DNA from: an uncultured Oscillospiraceae bacterium
Lineage (GTDB): Bacteria > Bacillota > Clostridia > Oscillospirales > Acutalibacteraceae
Direction: 5' to 3'
DNA: 26,162 nucleotides
Assembly (NCBI GenBank): GCA_900545625.1
Contig: UQZS01000022.1
Span: forward strand, 1 to 26,162
Shown: one piece after another, positions 15,015 through 22,611 of the stretch
How the letters are laid out: every line of letters starts with the position of its first letter
Position numbering within the stretch: the first letter of the stretch is position 1
The notes under the pieces: generated by a model
The model's database searches: none
Seen by the model: only the letters and a program-made list of their open reading frames with translations
What the model was told of the DNA's origin: nothing
Made by a program: the position numbers and the translations under genes

Positions 15015-15281
15015 TTACTTGCCGTCCGAACCGATTTGCAGATAATTTTTTACAAGCGCCTGCAAAAGCTCATCGCGGTCCAGCCGGCGGATCAGACTGC
15101 GGGCGTTGTTATGGGTCGTGATATATGTCGGGTCTTCGGACAAAATATACCCGACGATCTGGCTGATGGGGTTGTATCCCTTTTCGCGAAGCGCCTCATA
15201 CACCGCAACGATGGTTTGGCGCATCGCCTCCTCGTGCTCGTCCTTGATGGAAAACTGAATGGTCTTGTTCAGATCCGGCAT
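15015..15281 (-). CDS. ireB: IreB family regulatory phosphoprotein
   Basis: An 88-residue protein matching the IreB (DUF965, formerly YrzL) family: [40 protein letters not shown], and [20 protein letters not shown]. In Enterococcus IreB is phosphorylated by the PASTA kinase IreK and regulates cephalosporin resistance. The conserved threonines near the N-terminus (T7) and in YITTH are present. GGGGAGG lies 6 nt before the ATG. Confidence 0.95.
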   Translation of the reverse strand: MPDLNKTIQFSIKDEHEEAMRQTIVAVYEALREKGYNPISQIVGYILSEDPTYITTHNNARSLIRRLDRDELLQALVKNYLQIGSDGK

Positions 15282-15334
15282 ACAGTGCCTCCCCTTCCGA
15301 TGTCGGCGCGTTTTCCCGCCGCCGAAACGAATAT

Positions 15335-15363
15335 ATTATATACGAAGCGCAGACAAAAAACAA
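15335..15363 (-). promoter_or_regulatory. SigA promoter of the ireB operon
   Basis: On the complement, TTGTTT (15358-15363) and TATAAT (15335-15340) are 17 nt apart, about 55 nt upstream of ireB and just downstream of the ABC ATPase stop. Confidence 0.7.
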
Positions 15364-15380
15364 TACGTTTCCGTCAAATT

Positions 15381-16082
15381 TTAAGAATTTGCCGAAATCG
15401 CTTCGCGGCGGTAATCCTCGACGACCTTGCCGTCCTGGATACGGATCACGCGCTTTGCCTCGTTTGCAATGCCGTTGTCGTGCGTGATGAGGATGACCGT
15501 GCGCCCCTCGTCGTTTAATTCGTGCAAAATTTTCATGACCTCCGCACCCGAACGGCTGTCAAGGTTGCCGGTCGGCTCGTCGGCGAGGATGATCGGCGGG
15601 CGCGCCGCCACCGCACGTGCGATCGCTACACGCTGCTGCTGGCCGCCGGACATCTGCTTCGGCAAGTGCGTTAATCTGTGCCCAAGCCCCACGCGCTCCA
15701 GCGCCGAAAGCGACAGCTTGTGCCGCTCGGCGGCGGGCATGCCGCGATAGGTCAGCGGCAGCTCGACATTCGCCTGTGCGGTCAGGCTCGGGATCAGGTT
15801 GAAGCCCTGGAAAATAAAGCCGATCTCTTTATTGCGGATCTCCGAAAGCTCGTCGTCGGTCATGTCGGAGGTGTTTTCCCCGTCGAGATAATATTCCCCG
15901 CTTGTGGGGACGTCCAGGAGGCCCAGCATATTCATCAGCGTGGATTTGCCCGAACCCGACTGCCCGACGATCGCGACAAAGTCCCCGCGCGAAACGGAAA
16001 GCGTCACGCCGTCGAGCGCGCGCACCTCATTTTCACCGGGGTTATAAATCTTATAAATATCCTTAACTTCGATCAGTTCCAT
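15381..16082 (-). CDS. ABC transporter ATP-binding protein, MacB/LolD type, without a permease gene
   Basis: A 233-residue ABC ATPase. Walker A is GQSGSGKST at 40-48, the Q-loop lies in [11 protein letters not shown], the signature is [14 protein letters not shown], Walker B is [13 protein letters not shown], and the H-loop lies in VILITHD. The GNLDS and [14 protein letters not shown] features are typical of the MacB/LolD/FtsE-like group, whose partners are usually FtsX-like permeases moving peptides, lipoproteins or drugs. No permease lies on either side (ireB downstream, spoVAC divergent). The ATG at 16080-16082 gives the family N-terminus [13 protein letters not shown]; the ribosome binding site is weak (GGGAAAG), and a GTG start five codons upstream is possible. 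Confidence 0.92.
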   Translation of the reverse strand: MELIEVKDIYKIYNPGENEVRALDGVTLSVSRGDFVAIVGQSGSGKSTLMNMLGLLDVPTSGEYYLDGENTSDMTDDELSEIRNKEIGFIFQGFNLIPSLTAQANVELPLTYRGMPAAERHKLSLSALERVGLGHRLTHLPKQMSGGQQQRVAIARAVAARPPIILADEPTGNLDSRSGAEVMKILHELNDEGRTVILITHDNGIANEAKRVIRIQDGKVVEDYRREAISANS

Positions 16083-16148
16083 ACGGCTTTCCCGCACAGC
16101 GGCTGCACGCGCGGCGCTCCTTTCCGGCACAAAATCATTCCATATTGA

Positions 16149-16177
16149 ATCATAGCCGATTTTTTCCTATATTTCAA
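16149..16177 (-). promoter_or_regulatory. SigA promoter of the ABC ATPase gene
   Basis: On the complement, TTGAAA (16172-16177) and TATGAT (16149-16154) are 17 nt apart. Confidence 0.65.
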
Positions 16178-16189
16178 TGGACAAATTGT

Positions 16190-16218
16190 GAATTTTCATG
16201 CGGTTTTCGGTCAATCTA
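16190..16218 (+). promoter_or_regulatory. probable SigG promoter of spoVAC-spoVAD
   Basis: GAATT (16190-16194) and CAATCTA (16212-16218), 17 nt apart, fit the forespore SigG pattern (gHATR and CATnnTA) with one mismatch in each box. There is no SigA-like alternative in front of spoVAC. spoVA operons are SigG-dependent in Bacillus. Confidence 0.5.
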
Positions 16219-16240
16219 AGCGTATGAGGAGTGAAAAGCA

Positions 16241-16684
16241 ATGGCTACCACCGGTAAAGAATATGATTCCATGACCAAAAAGGCGTCGCCGCCCTCCAAA
16301 AAAGCTAAAGATCTGTTTTGCGCATTCGCAATCGGGGGATTCATCTGCACGCTCGGACAGGTATTTACGTGGCTGTATACGCGCGCAGGGTTTTCCGAGG
16401 ACGGCGTGAAGGCGGCAACACCCGTCACGCTGATCGCCCTTACGGCGGTGCTCACGGGCATCGGCGTATTCGATAAGATCGCCAAAGTGGCGGGCGCGGG
16501 GACGGTCGTGCCGATCACAGGCTTTGCGAATTCCATTGTCTCCCCCGCCATGGAGTTTCAGGCAGAGGGACGTGTGCTCGGAACGGGCGCCAAGCTGTTT
16601 TCCATTGCGGGACCGGTCATCGCCTACGGCACGTTCGCGGCGGCCCTCTACGGGCTTATCGCCTATATTTTCAAGCTATATTAA
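16241..16684 (+). CDS. spoVAC: stage V sporulation protein AC
   Basis: A 147-residue membrane protein of the SpoVA dipicolinate channel in the inner spore membrane, where SpoVAC acts as a mechanosensitive channel component. Landmarks are FAIGGFICTLGQVFTWLY, the TPVTLIALTAVLTGIGVFDK segment, AGAGTVVPITGFANSIVSPA and a last membrane helix near the C-terminus. It begins with a short charged tail. GAGGAG lies 9 nt before the ATG. It is followed 15 nt later by spoVAD. Confidence 0.96.
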   Translation: MATTGKEYDSMTKKASPPSKKAKDLFCAFAIGGFICTLGQVFTWLYTRAGFSEDGVKAATPVTLIALTAVLTGIGVFDKIAKVAGAGTVVPITGFANSIVSPAMEFQAEGRVLGTGAKLFSIAGPVIAYGTFAAALYGLIAYIFKLY

Positions 16685-16699
16685 AGGGAAGGCGCTTTT

Positions 16700-17728
16700 A
16701 TGGCAGTAAGACAAGGCAGATATACGCTGAACCTTCCGTCGCGCCCGTCCATCATCGGCAACGCCGCCGTCGTCGGCAAAACCGAGGGCGAGGGGCCGCT
16801 GAAAGCCGAATTCGACCACATTTATACGGACGACACGCTCGGGGAAATTTCGTTTGAAAAGGCGGAAAGCACCCTGCAGCGCGAAGCGGTCATCCGCGCG
16901 CTCGACAAAGCGGGCAAAACGCCCGCCGAAGTGGATTTCATCCTTGCAGGAGACCTTTTGAACCAGTGCATCGGCACGTCGTTCGGACTGCGGGAGCTGA
17001 ATATCCCGTTTTTGGGGATGTACGGCGCGTGCTCGACCATGTCGCTCTCCTTAGGGCTTGCAAGCGTTTTGGTGGACACAAAAGCGGCGGACGTGGCGGT
17101 TGCTTCGACCTCCTCGCACTTCTGCTCGGCGGAACGGCAGTTCCGCCAGCCCTTAGAATACGGCGGGCAGCGTCCGCCCACGGCACAGCGCACGGCGACC
17201 GCCGCAGGTGCGAGCGTCGTGGCGGCGGCCACACCCGAAAAGCCGTGCGTGGAGGCAGTCACGTTCGGTCGGATCGTGGATTTAGGGATAAAGGACGCAA
17301 ACAACATGGGTGCGGCTATGGCGCCCGCCGCCGCGCAGACTATTGCGGACTTTTTAACTGACACGGGCAGCACGCCGCAGGATTACGATCTGATCTTAAC
17401 GGGCGACTTGGGTCTTGTGGGGACAAAACTCTTAAAGGAGCTTTTGCAGAAAGACCACGGCGTAGATCTCGGCGACCGGCACGCGGACTGCGGGCTGCTG
17501 CTGTATGACCTGGAAGCGCAGGACGTACACGCGGGCGGCTCGGGCTGCGGGTGCGCAGGCTCGGTGTTCAACTCCTATATCCTGCGCCGTGTGACCGCCG
17601 GGGAATTAAAGCGCGTGGTTTTGGTGGCGACGGGGGCGCTGATGTCGCAGACCTCGTCCTTGCAGGGGGAAAGCATCCCGTCTATCGCACACGCGGTGCT
17701 CGTGAGCGCGCCGCAAAATGCTTTGTAA
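16700..17728 (+). CDS. spoVAD: stage V sporulation protein AD
   Basis: A 342-residue thiolase-fold protein that binds dipicolinic acid for uptake into the forespore. It shows the family sequences RPSIIGNAAVVGKTEGEGPL, LAGDLLNQCIGTSFGLRELN, FLGMYGACSTMSLSLGLASV and the C-terminal GCGCAGSVFNSYI. Full length. GGGAAGG lies upstream of the ATG. In most spoVA operons spoVAE follows, but not here. Confidence 0.96.
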   Translation: MAVRQGRYTLNLPSRPSIIGNAAVVGKTEGEGPLKAEFDHIYTDDTLGEISFEKAESTLQREAVIRALDKAGKTPAEVDFILAGDLLNQCIGTSFGLRELNIPFLGMYGACSTMSLSLGLASVLVDTKAADVAVASTSSHFCSAERQFRQPLEYGGQRPPTAQRTATAAGASVVAAATPEKPCVEAVTFGRIVDLGIKDANNMGAAMAPAAAQTIADFLTDTGSTPQDYDLILTGDLGLVGTKLLKELLQKDHGVDLGDRHADCGLLLYDLEAQDVHAGGSGCGCAGSVFNSYILRRVTAGELKRVVLVATGALMSQTSSLQGESIPSIAHAVLVSAPQNAL

Positions 17729-17752
17729 ATTTGATGTGTAGTGGGGAACGAT

Positions 17753-17923
17753 ATGGAGCAGTTTTTACGCGATCTGCGCCTTGTGCGTGCAGGCACGCAG
17801 ATCTTGCACGTTTTGTGCTTTTTAAAAACCGTACTGACGGTTGGGATAATCGTCTTTAGCGTTTTGGAAGCCTGCGGCATACTTTCCGAACGGAAAAACA
17901 CCGCAGGGAAGCTTACGGCATAA
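17753..17923 (+). CDS. small single-pass membrane protein behind spoVAD
   Basis: A 56-residue ORF (MEQFLRDLRLVRAGTQILHV at the start) with one membrane segment at about 18-43, flanked by basic residues. The Shine-Dalgarno sequence is weak (GGGG, 6 nt before the ATG; an in-frame GTG four codons upstream also exists). It lies 24 nt after spoVAD and ends before a terminator, so it is probably in the spoVA transcript. It does not resemble SpoVAE. Function unknown; it could be a spurious ORF. Confidence 0.5.
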   Translation: MEQFLRDLRLVRAGTQILHVLCFLKTVLTVGIIVFSVLEACGILSERKNTAGKLTA

Positions 17924-17941
17924 CGCCGTAACACAACAAAC

Positions 17942-17975
17942 AGGCAGTCCGCACAAAAACGGGCTGCCTGCTTTT
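17942..17975. terminator. terminator between convergent units
   Basis: A 10-bp stem with one wobble pair (AGGCAGTCCG at 17942-17951, CGGGCTGCCT at 17960-17969) followed by GCTTTTCTT. The minus-strand flank is also T-rich, so it likely serves both the spoVA operon and the opposing gene. Confidence 0.8.
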
Positions 17976-17976
17976 C

Positions 17977-18426
17977 TTACGACATAATATACAGAAGCGC
18001 CATCAAAAGCGATTCGTCCGTGCCCTCGGATTTGAGGAGCAGCAGCAGGGAAAACAGCATCGCTTCATCCGGCTCGCGCAAAACGTCGTCGAGCAGATTT
18101 GCCTTGGTGCTCTGCGCCGTCTGCGCTTTGGCTTTCTGCGTTTCGGGATCGAAATATTCCTTGAAGCTCGGATAGGTAAGGTCTCGATTTTCCGGCAGGT
18201 TCAACGGCATTTTGATGCGGCCGGACGGCGATTTTTTCTGCGGCTGCCGGTTTTGCGCAGGCACATTTTGCACGGGCGGCCTGTGCCCATCCGTATTCTG
18301 CGGGCGCCCTTGGGCGGCACGATTGTCCTCCTCTACATACTGCTGTGCGCGCTGCTGCATACTGCGCACACGTTCGAGCGCCTTTTCCTGCATCCGGCGC
18401 AGTTCATCATAAGTATACTCCTGCAT
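17977..18426 (-). CDS. small protein of unknown function, third gene of a three-gene cassette
   Basis: A 149-residue protein I do not recognise. It starts with an amphipathic coiled-coil-like helix (MQEYTYDELRRMQEKALERV), continues with a Gln/Pro/Asn-rich disordered middle (about 35-70) and ends in a very leucine-rich helix pair (DEAMLFSLLLLLKSEGTDES and LLMALLYIMS). Leucine-rich C-termini of this kind occur in conserved small proteins of gut Clostridia. It begins one base after the stop of the gene upstream, so the two are tightly coupled. Confidence 0.75.
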   Translation of the reverse strand: MQEYTYDELRRMQEKALERVRSMQQRAQQYVEEDNRAAQGRPQNTDGHRPPVQNVPAQNRQPQKKSPSGRIKMPLNLPENRDLTYPSFKEYFDPETQKAKAQTAQSTKANLLDDVLREPDEAMLFSLLLLLKSEGTDESLLMALLYIMS

Positions 18427-18427
18427 G

Positions 18428-18796
18428 TCAGAACAACCCCTTCAAAAGCGGAAGCACATCCATAAGGCGCAGGAACCGCATAGCTTCCTCTGCCTTCTGC
18501 CGCCGCTCTTCGGAAAGCAGGGGCATAAGCGCATGGATAAACCGCGTTCGATCGTCCTCTTTGCCCATCTGCCCCGCTACCGTCGCAAGCGTTTTTGTGA
18601 GATCCTCACCGAACAGGGAAGACATCCCACCGCCTGTCTTTCCCGCCGCGGCGGACGGTTTGGAAGAAGTTTCGTTTTGTCCTTTTCCCCCGTCCACCGC
18701 ACCGGAGTTGATCAGATTCTGCGCCACGCTTTTGAGCCGTTCGAGCTCCTCGGGGCTGACGGAATTCAAAAGCTCACTGATGCTGTTCGTGTCCAT
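18428..18796 (-). CDS. small protein of unknown function, second gene of the cassette
   Basis: A 122-residue protein with an N-terminal helix (SISELLNSVSPEELERLKSV), a Gly/Ser/Lys-rich linker (about 34-62) and a C-terminal helical part with RFIHALMPLLSEERRQKAEE and a LLKGLF end. No family is recognised. The ATG at 18794-18796 is chosen because GGGGGAG lies 7 nt upstream; an ATG two codons earlier is too close to it. Its first 23 bases overlap the end of the upstream gene. Confidence 0.75.
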   Translation of the reverse strand: MDTNSISELLNSVSPEELERLKSVAQNLINSGAVDGGKGQNETSSKPSAAAGKTGGGMSSLFGEDLTKTLATVAGQMGKEDDRTRFIHALMPLLSEERRQKAEEAMRFLRLMDVLPLLKGLF

Positions 18797-19007
18797 CCGC
18801 ATTCTCCCCCATCAGCTTGCGCATAAGGCTTTGCGCCTGCGGCGTTTGTAGCAGTGCACGCGCGGCATTTTCGTCCGACAGCACCTCTTGGAGCTTTTTG
18901 GACTGCGCGGGACTCAACTGCTGCATGAGATAATCTTCTACTTCTTTTTTGCTGCCTTTGGCTTTCATTTCCCCGATCATTTTATCCAAAAATCCGTTAT
19001 CCTGCAT
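18774..19007 (-). CDS. small protein of unknown function, first gene of the cassette
   Basis: A 77-residue, all-helical, charged protein (MQDNGFLDKMIGEMKAKGSK; LSPAQSKKLQEVLSDENAAR; AQSLMRKLMGE). No family is recognised. The start ATG at 19005-19007 has GAGGTG 6 nt upstream; an in-frame GTG three codons upstream overlaps that site. It overlaps the following gene by 23 nt and is divergent from the phosphoesterase gene. The three genes keep one compact order, suggesting a joint role. Confidence 0.72.
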   Translation of the reverse strand: MQDNGFLDKMIGEMKAKGSKKEVEDYLMQQLSPAQSKKLQEVLSDENAARALLQTPQAQSLMRKLMGENADGHEQHQ

Positions 19008-19035
19008 TGCAAACACCTCACCGATTTGATATACT
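19007..19035 (+). promoter_or_regulatory. SigA promoter of the phosphoesterase-nagA operon
   Basis: TTGCAA (19007-19012) and TATACT (19030-19035) are 17 nt apart. It overlaps the start codon of the divergent gene and gives a leader of about 30 nt. Confidence 0.7.
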
Positions 19036-19071
19036 TGTCATACAAATACTTATGAACGGGAGGCAGACATT

Positions 19072-19545
19072 ATGCTTCGTTTGCTGGTGCTTTCGGATTC
19101 GCACCGCGACCGATACGCGCTCGAACGTGCGCTTCGCCTGCACCGCGAGGCGGATGCGGTCTTTTTCCTCGGCGATGGGGAGGAGGATTTTCTGTCTCCG
19201 AATATACAACAGCTTTGTCGTGACAAAAAGGTCACGGCGCTTGCGGGAAACTGCGATTTTTACTCCCAGCTGCCAAAAGAGGAGTTGGTGCTTTTGGGCG
19301 GGAAGCGTATTTTGGCGCTGCACGGGCATACGCGATTTGTCAAGCACGGATTCGAGATGCTCGAAGAAGAAGCCGAGCGCCTGCACGCGGATCTGGTGCT
19401 GCACGGGCACACGCACATCCCGCGCACAGCATATAAAAACGGCATTTACTACCTGTGCCCGGGCAGTGTGCACGCCGGGGATTACGGGATGGCGGATATT
19501 ACAGACAAGGGCGAGATCCTTTGTATAACAGCAAAACTGACATAG
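19072..19545 (+). CDS. YfcE/MJ0936-family metallophosphoesterase
   Basis: A 157-residue calcineurin-like phosphodiesterase with all the metal-site motifs: D9 and H11 (SDSH), D35 (LGDG), N60 (AGNCD), H84 (LHGH) and the HGHTH block at 111-115, plus a PGS near the end. Members hydrolyse phosphodiesters in vitro; the natural substrate is unknown. GGAGG lies 8 nt before the ATG. nagA starts 20 nt after its stop. Confidence 0.93.
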   Translation: MLRLLVLSDSHRDRYALERALRLHREADAVFFLGDGEEDFLSPNIQQLCRDKKVTALAGNCDFYSQLPKEELVLLGGKRILALHGHTRFVKHGFEMLEEEAERLHADLVLHGHTHIPRTAYKNGIYYLCPGSVHAGDYGMADITDKGEILCITAKLT

Positions 19546-19565
19546 CGAAAGGAGCATTTCCTATT

Positions 19566-20729
19566 ATGATGCTGTATATAAAAAATGTTCAAATCATTGG
19601 GGAAAACAACGTGTTTCCCGGCGAACTCCTCGTCAAAGACGGCAAGATCGCTGAGGTCGGCGCGCATGTGCCCTGCCCCGAGGACGCCGAGGTGCTCGAC
19701 GGCGGCGGACAATACCTTTCGCCGGGCTTTATAGACCTGCATGTGCACGGCGGCGGCGGATATTCCGCCATGGGCGGCAAAGACGCAGTCGTGCACATGT
19801 GCGAAGCGCACGCGCGCTACGGGACGACCTCCATTCTGCCGACGACGCTCGCCGCGCCCATCGCGCAGCTCAAAACCGCGATGGACGGCATCCGCGAGGC
19901 ACAGAGTGCTACGGACAACGTACACATCCTCGGCGTGCATTTGGAGGGGCCGTTCCTCTCGCCTAATATGTGCGGCGCGCAAAGCCCCGATAACATCCTT
20001 GTGCCTGACGAGTGGGACTGCGAGGATCTGCTCTCCTACTGGGACGGGATCAAGATCATGGGCGCTGCGCCCGAAGTGAAGGGCGGCATGGCGCTCGGTG
20101 AGCTCATCCGCAAGCACGGTGCGGTGGCATCCGTGGCGCACTCCACGGCGGATTATGACATCGCGCAGGAGGCGTTCCGAAACGGGTATTCGGACGTGAC
20201 ACACCTGTATAACGCCTGCACCTCCTGCCACAAGGTCGGTGTATTCCGCCACGCGGGAACGGTGGAGGCGGCGCTCGTCAACGACGATGTGACCACGCAG
20301 GTCATCGCCGACCTGCGCCACCAGCCTGAGGGCGTTTTACGGCTGATCTACAAATGCAAGGGTCCGGACAAAATGTATGTCATCACCGACGGGCTGGAGT
20401 TCGCCGCGACGCAGATGCAGGAGGGCGAAGAGTTCGTGCAGGAAAACGGCATGGCGGTCGTCTACACGGACGGCGTGATGCTGCTCGCCGACCGTTCGTG
20501 CCTTGCGGGTTCGGTGGCGACCTGCGACCTTTTGGTGCGCAATCTGTATAAGAAGCTTGAGCTGCCGCTTTGCGATTGTGTAAAGATGGCAAGCCTTACA
20601 CCCGCGCGTGTAGTCGGGATCGACGACCACACGGGAAAGATTGCGGCGGGCTATGACGCAGATCTGCTGCTGTTCGACGATGACGTGCGCATCAGCGCCG
20701 TTTTTGTAAGCGGCAAGCGAATCGTGTAA
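19566..20729 (+). CDS. nagA: N-acetylglucosamine-6-phosphate deacetylase
   Basis: Removes the acetyl group from GlcNAc-6-phosphate to give glucosamine-6-phosphate, used in amino sugar catabolism and cell wall recycling. The 387-residue amidohydrolase shows the metal and substrate motifs FIDLHVHGGGG, HLEGPFLSP, AHSTADYD, THLYNA and ITDGLEFA, and the C-terminal strand DADLLLFDDDV. The family normally has THLFNAM at the fourth motif; here it reads THLYNAC. Two adjacent ATGs (19566 and 19569) follow an AAAGGAG site; the first is taken. No nagB lies nearby. Confidence 0.94.
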   Translation: MMLYIKNVQIIGENNVFPGELLVKDGKIAEVGAHVPCPEDAEVLDGGGQYLSPGFIDLHVHGGGGYSAMGGKDAVVHMCEAHARYGTTSILPTTLAAPIAQLKTAMDGIREAQSATDNVHILGVHLEGPFLSPNMCGAQSPDNILVPDEWDCEDLLSYWDGIKIMGAAPEVKGGMALGELIRKHGAVASVAHSTADYDIAQEAFRNGYSDVTHLYNACTSCHKVGVFRHAGTVEAALVNDDVTTQVIADLRHQPEGVLRLIYKCKGPDKMYVITDGLEFAATQMQEGEEFVQENGMAVVYTDGVMLLADRSCLAGSVATCDLLVRNLYKKLELPLCDCVKMASLTPARVVGIDDHTGKIAAGYDADLLLFDDDVRISAVFVSGKRIV

Positions 20730-20748
20730 AGTTGTTTGGCTTGTCAAT

Positions 20749-20921
20749 TGTATCCTCGGCGTGATTTGTGTTTCTTGATCATTTGTTGGTTTTCACATAG
20801 AGAGGATACATACATTTGGAGCTTTTGCAAACGGTTCCGCAAGCAATAGCGCTGTCATGTGTGCGCTGCAAAAAGCGGTACGTGTTTTTGCAAGCGGAAA
20901 CGAAAAATTAGAAGCAAAACC
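20749..20921 (+). other. gene-free stretch with nested pairing segments, possible structured RNA
   Basis: No gene is recognisable. A perfect 9-bp inverted repeat (20749-20757 and 20802-20810, TGTATCCTC/GAGGATACA) is followed by a set of nested complementary segments: TTTTGC with GCAAAA (outer), GGTTCCGC with GCGGAAAC (one mismatch), AGCGC with GCGCT (inner hairpin) and GCAAAAA with TTTTTGC (second inner hairpin). Together they could form a three- or four-way junction of about 100 nt right before a strong terminator. It could be a small RNA, or simply the nagA 3' UTR. I could not match it to a known class. Confidence 0.4.
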
Positions 20922-20960
20922 ACCGGCGGGCTTCAACGAAGCCCGCCGGTTTTATGTTTT
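20922..20960 (+). terminator. intrinsic terminator downstream of nagA
   Basis: A perfect 13-bp stem with a 3-nt loop (arms 20922-20934 and 20938-20950) followed by TTTATGTTTT. It ends the nagA transcript or the putative structured RNA. The DNA from here to 21075 is AT-rich and holds nothing else recognisable. Confidence 0.9.
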
Positions 20961-21075
20961 GCGGGCAGCCCGGATCAAAGTTGTCCGGTCTGCCGGATTG
21001 TTCTCTGCTTGTCTGTACTTTATTTTGTTAATAATATATCAAAAAATATTTTAATAAAAAACTTTTTAAACACTA

Positions 21076-21104
21076 TTGACAAATCGCAGGAAATATTGCA
21101 TACT
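21076..21104 (+). promoter_or_regulatory. SigA promoter of gdhA
   Basis: TTGACA (21076-21081) and CATACT (21099-21104) are 17 nt apart in an AT-rich surrounding. The RNA would begin near 21111 and form a perfect 7-bp hairpin with a CTTC loop at 21115-21132, a probable stabilising 5' stem. Confidence 0.75.
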
Positions 21105-21159
21105 GTTTTTATAGGGTGAATCTTCATTCACCAAATATAGTATGAAACGGAGTATGCTT

Positions 21160-22413
21160 ATGTCCTACAACCCTTACGACAATGTGCTTGCTACGGTTGA
21201 AAAAGCCGCCGAAATGCTCGGCTATGCGCCTGAGGATTACGAAGCCGTAAAATATCCCGAGCGGGAACTGAGCGTCTCCGTACCCGTGCGCATGGACGAC
21301 GGCAGTGTGCGCGTGTTCCAGGGCTTCCGCATCCAACATTCCACCGTGCGCGGTCCTGCGAAAGGCGGTATCCGCTACCACCAGAACGTCAACAAAGACG
21401 AGGTCAAGGCGCTGGCGGCCTGGATGACCTTTAAATGCTCTGTGGTGGATATCCCCTACGGCGGCGGCAAGGGCGGTGTCGTGGTCGACCCCTCTACCCT
21501 GTCCATTGCGGAATTGCAGCGGCTCACCCGCCGTTTCACCACCATGATCGCGCCGATCATCGGCCCGGACCGCGACATTCCCGCCCCCGACGTGGGCACG
21601 AACGCGGAGGTCATGGGCTGGGTCATGGATACATACAGCATGCTAAACGGTCATGCCATCCCTGCTGTGGTCACGGGCAAGCCCATCCAGCTCGGCGGCA
21701 GCCAGGGACGCGGTGAGGCGACGGGGCGCGGCGTGATGCTCAACACCCTGTACATCTGTGAAAAGCTCGGTATTTCCATTCAGGATGCGACGGTCGCCGT
21801 ACAGGGCATGGGCAATGTCGGCAGCGTTTCGGCACGCCTGCTTTACGAGCAGGGCGCAAAGGTCGTGGCGGTCAGCGACGTTTCCGGCGGCATTTATAAG
21901 GCGGAGGGCTTAAACATCCCCGCGATCTGCCAATATCTTTCCAAACGCGGCAACCTGCTTTCAGGGTATGAAGAAGCGGGTATGACGCGCATAAACAACG
22001 AGGAACTGCTTACCTCCGACGTCACGGTGCTCATCCCTGCGGCGCTGGAAAATCAGATCGACGCGCAAAACGCCGGGCGCATCCGCGCCAAGGTCATTGT
22101 AGAGGGCGCGAACGGCCCGACGACGATCGAAGCGGACGATATTTTAGAGAAAAAAGGCGTGGTGCTCGTCCCCGATATTCTCGCAAACGCGGGCGGCGTG
22201 GTCGTCTCGTATTTCGAGTGGGTGCAGAATTTGCAGGCGCTCGAATGGGAGGAACAGGACGTCAACGACAAGCTTGCCAAAAACATGCGCAAGGCGTTCG
22301 ACAGTGTGTACGCCATTGCCGAGAAGAAGCAGACCACGCTGCGCATGGGCGCATACCTCATCGCTCTCAAGCGCGTGGTAGAGACCACGCAGTTCCGCGG
22401 CATCTGGCCGTAA
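21160..22413 (+). CDS. gdhA: glutamate dehydrogenase (Glu/Leu/Phe/Val dehydrogenase family)
   Basis: Interconverts glutamate and 2-oxoglutarate plus ammonium. The 417 residues (counting from MSYNPYDNVL) match the shorter hexameric type typical of catabolic NAD-linked enzymes. The substrate-binding KGGIRYH (K68) and the catalytic-lysine motif PYGGGKGG (K104) are present, as are the Rossmann motif VQGMGNVG, GEATGRG and the late ANAGGVVVSYFEW. Cofactor use cannot be fixed by eye. Three in-frame ATGs occur (21142, 21154, 21160); CGGAG lies 7 nt before the third, which also gives the usual N-terminus. Monocistronic, with its own promoter and terminator. Confidence 0.93.
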   Translation: MSYNPYDNVLATVEKAAEMLGYAPEDYEAVKYPERELSVSVPVRMDDGSVRVFQGFRIQHSTVRGPAKGGIRYHQNVNKDEVKALAAWMTFKCSVVDIPYGGGKGGVVVDPSTLSIAELQRLTRRFTTMIAPIIGPDRDIPAPDVGTNAEVMGWVMDTYSMLNGHAIPAVVTGKPIQLGGSQGRGEATGRGVMLNTLYICEKLGISIQDATVAVQGMGNVGSVSARLLYEQGAKVVAVSDVSGGIYKAEGLNIPAICQYLSKRGNLLSGYEEAGMTRINNEELLTSDVTVLIPAALENQIDAQNAGRIRAKVIVEGANGPTTIEADDILEKKGVVLVPDILANAGGVVVSYFEWVQNLQALEWEEQDVNDKLAKNMRKAFDSVYAIAEKKQTTLRMGAYLIALKRVVETTQFRGIWP

Positions 22414-22497
22414 GGCGCGATTTTTGACACGGCGCTTTGTAAGAGCGCAATACGTATTTCCGAAAAAAGTGATGTGTCCCGCACGGTCGGGAAAAAC

Positions 22498-22532
22498 AGC
22501 GCGGCGAGGGAATTCCTCGCCGCGCTTAATTT
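22498..22532 (+). terminator. terminator of gdhA
   Basis: A perfect 12-bp GC-rich stem (arms 22498-22509 and 22515-22526) with a 5-nt loop, followed by TAATTTT. A smaller TCCCG/CGGGA hairpin precedes it at about 22477-22492. Confidence 0.88.
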
Positions 22533-22547
22533 TGTGATTTGAAAAGC

Positions 22548-22575
22548 GGGCGCCACCGTCCGTTCCCGGTCGCCC
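22548..22575 (-). terminator. possible terminator behind the micro-protein genes
   Basis: On the complement a GGGCG/CGCCC stem encloses a further foldable GC-rich loop and is followed by GCTTTTC. It is the only candidate stop signal between the last minus-strand micro-gene and gdhA. The stem is short. Confidence 0.35.
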
Positions 22576-22611
22576 GGTCAGTTCCGGCTGCCATCCCCCT
22601 TTACCGTAGAC

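Noticed and set aside
20730..21159. Short plus-strand ORFs between nagA and gdhA
   Set aside because: They span a strong terminator and AT-rich DNA, have no ribosome binding site and no protein-like composition.
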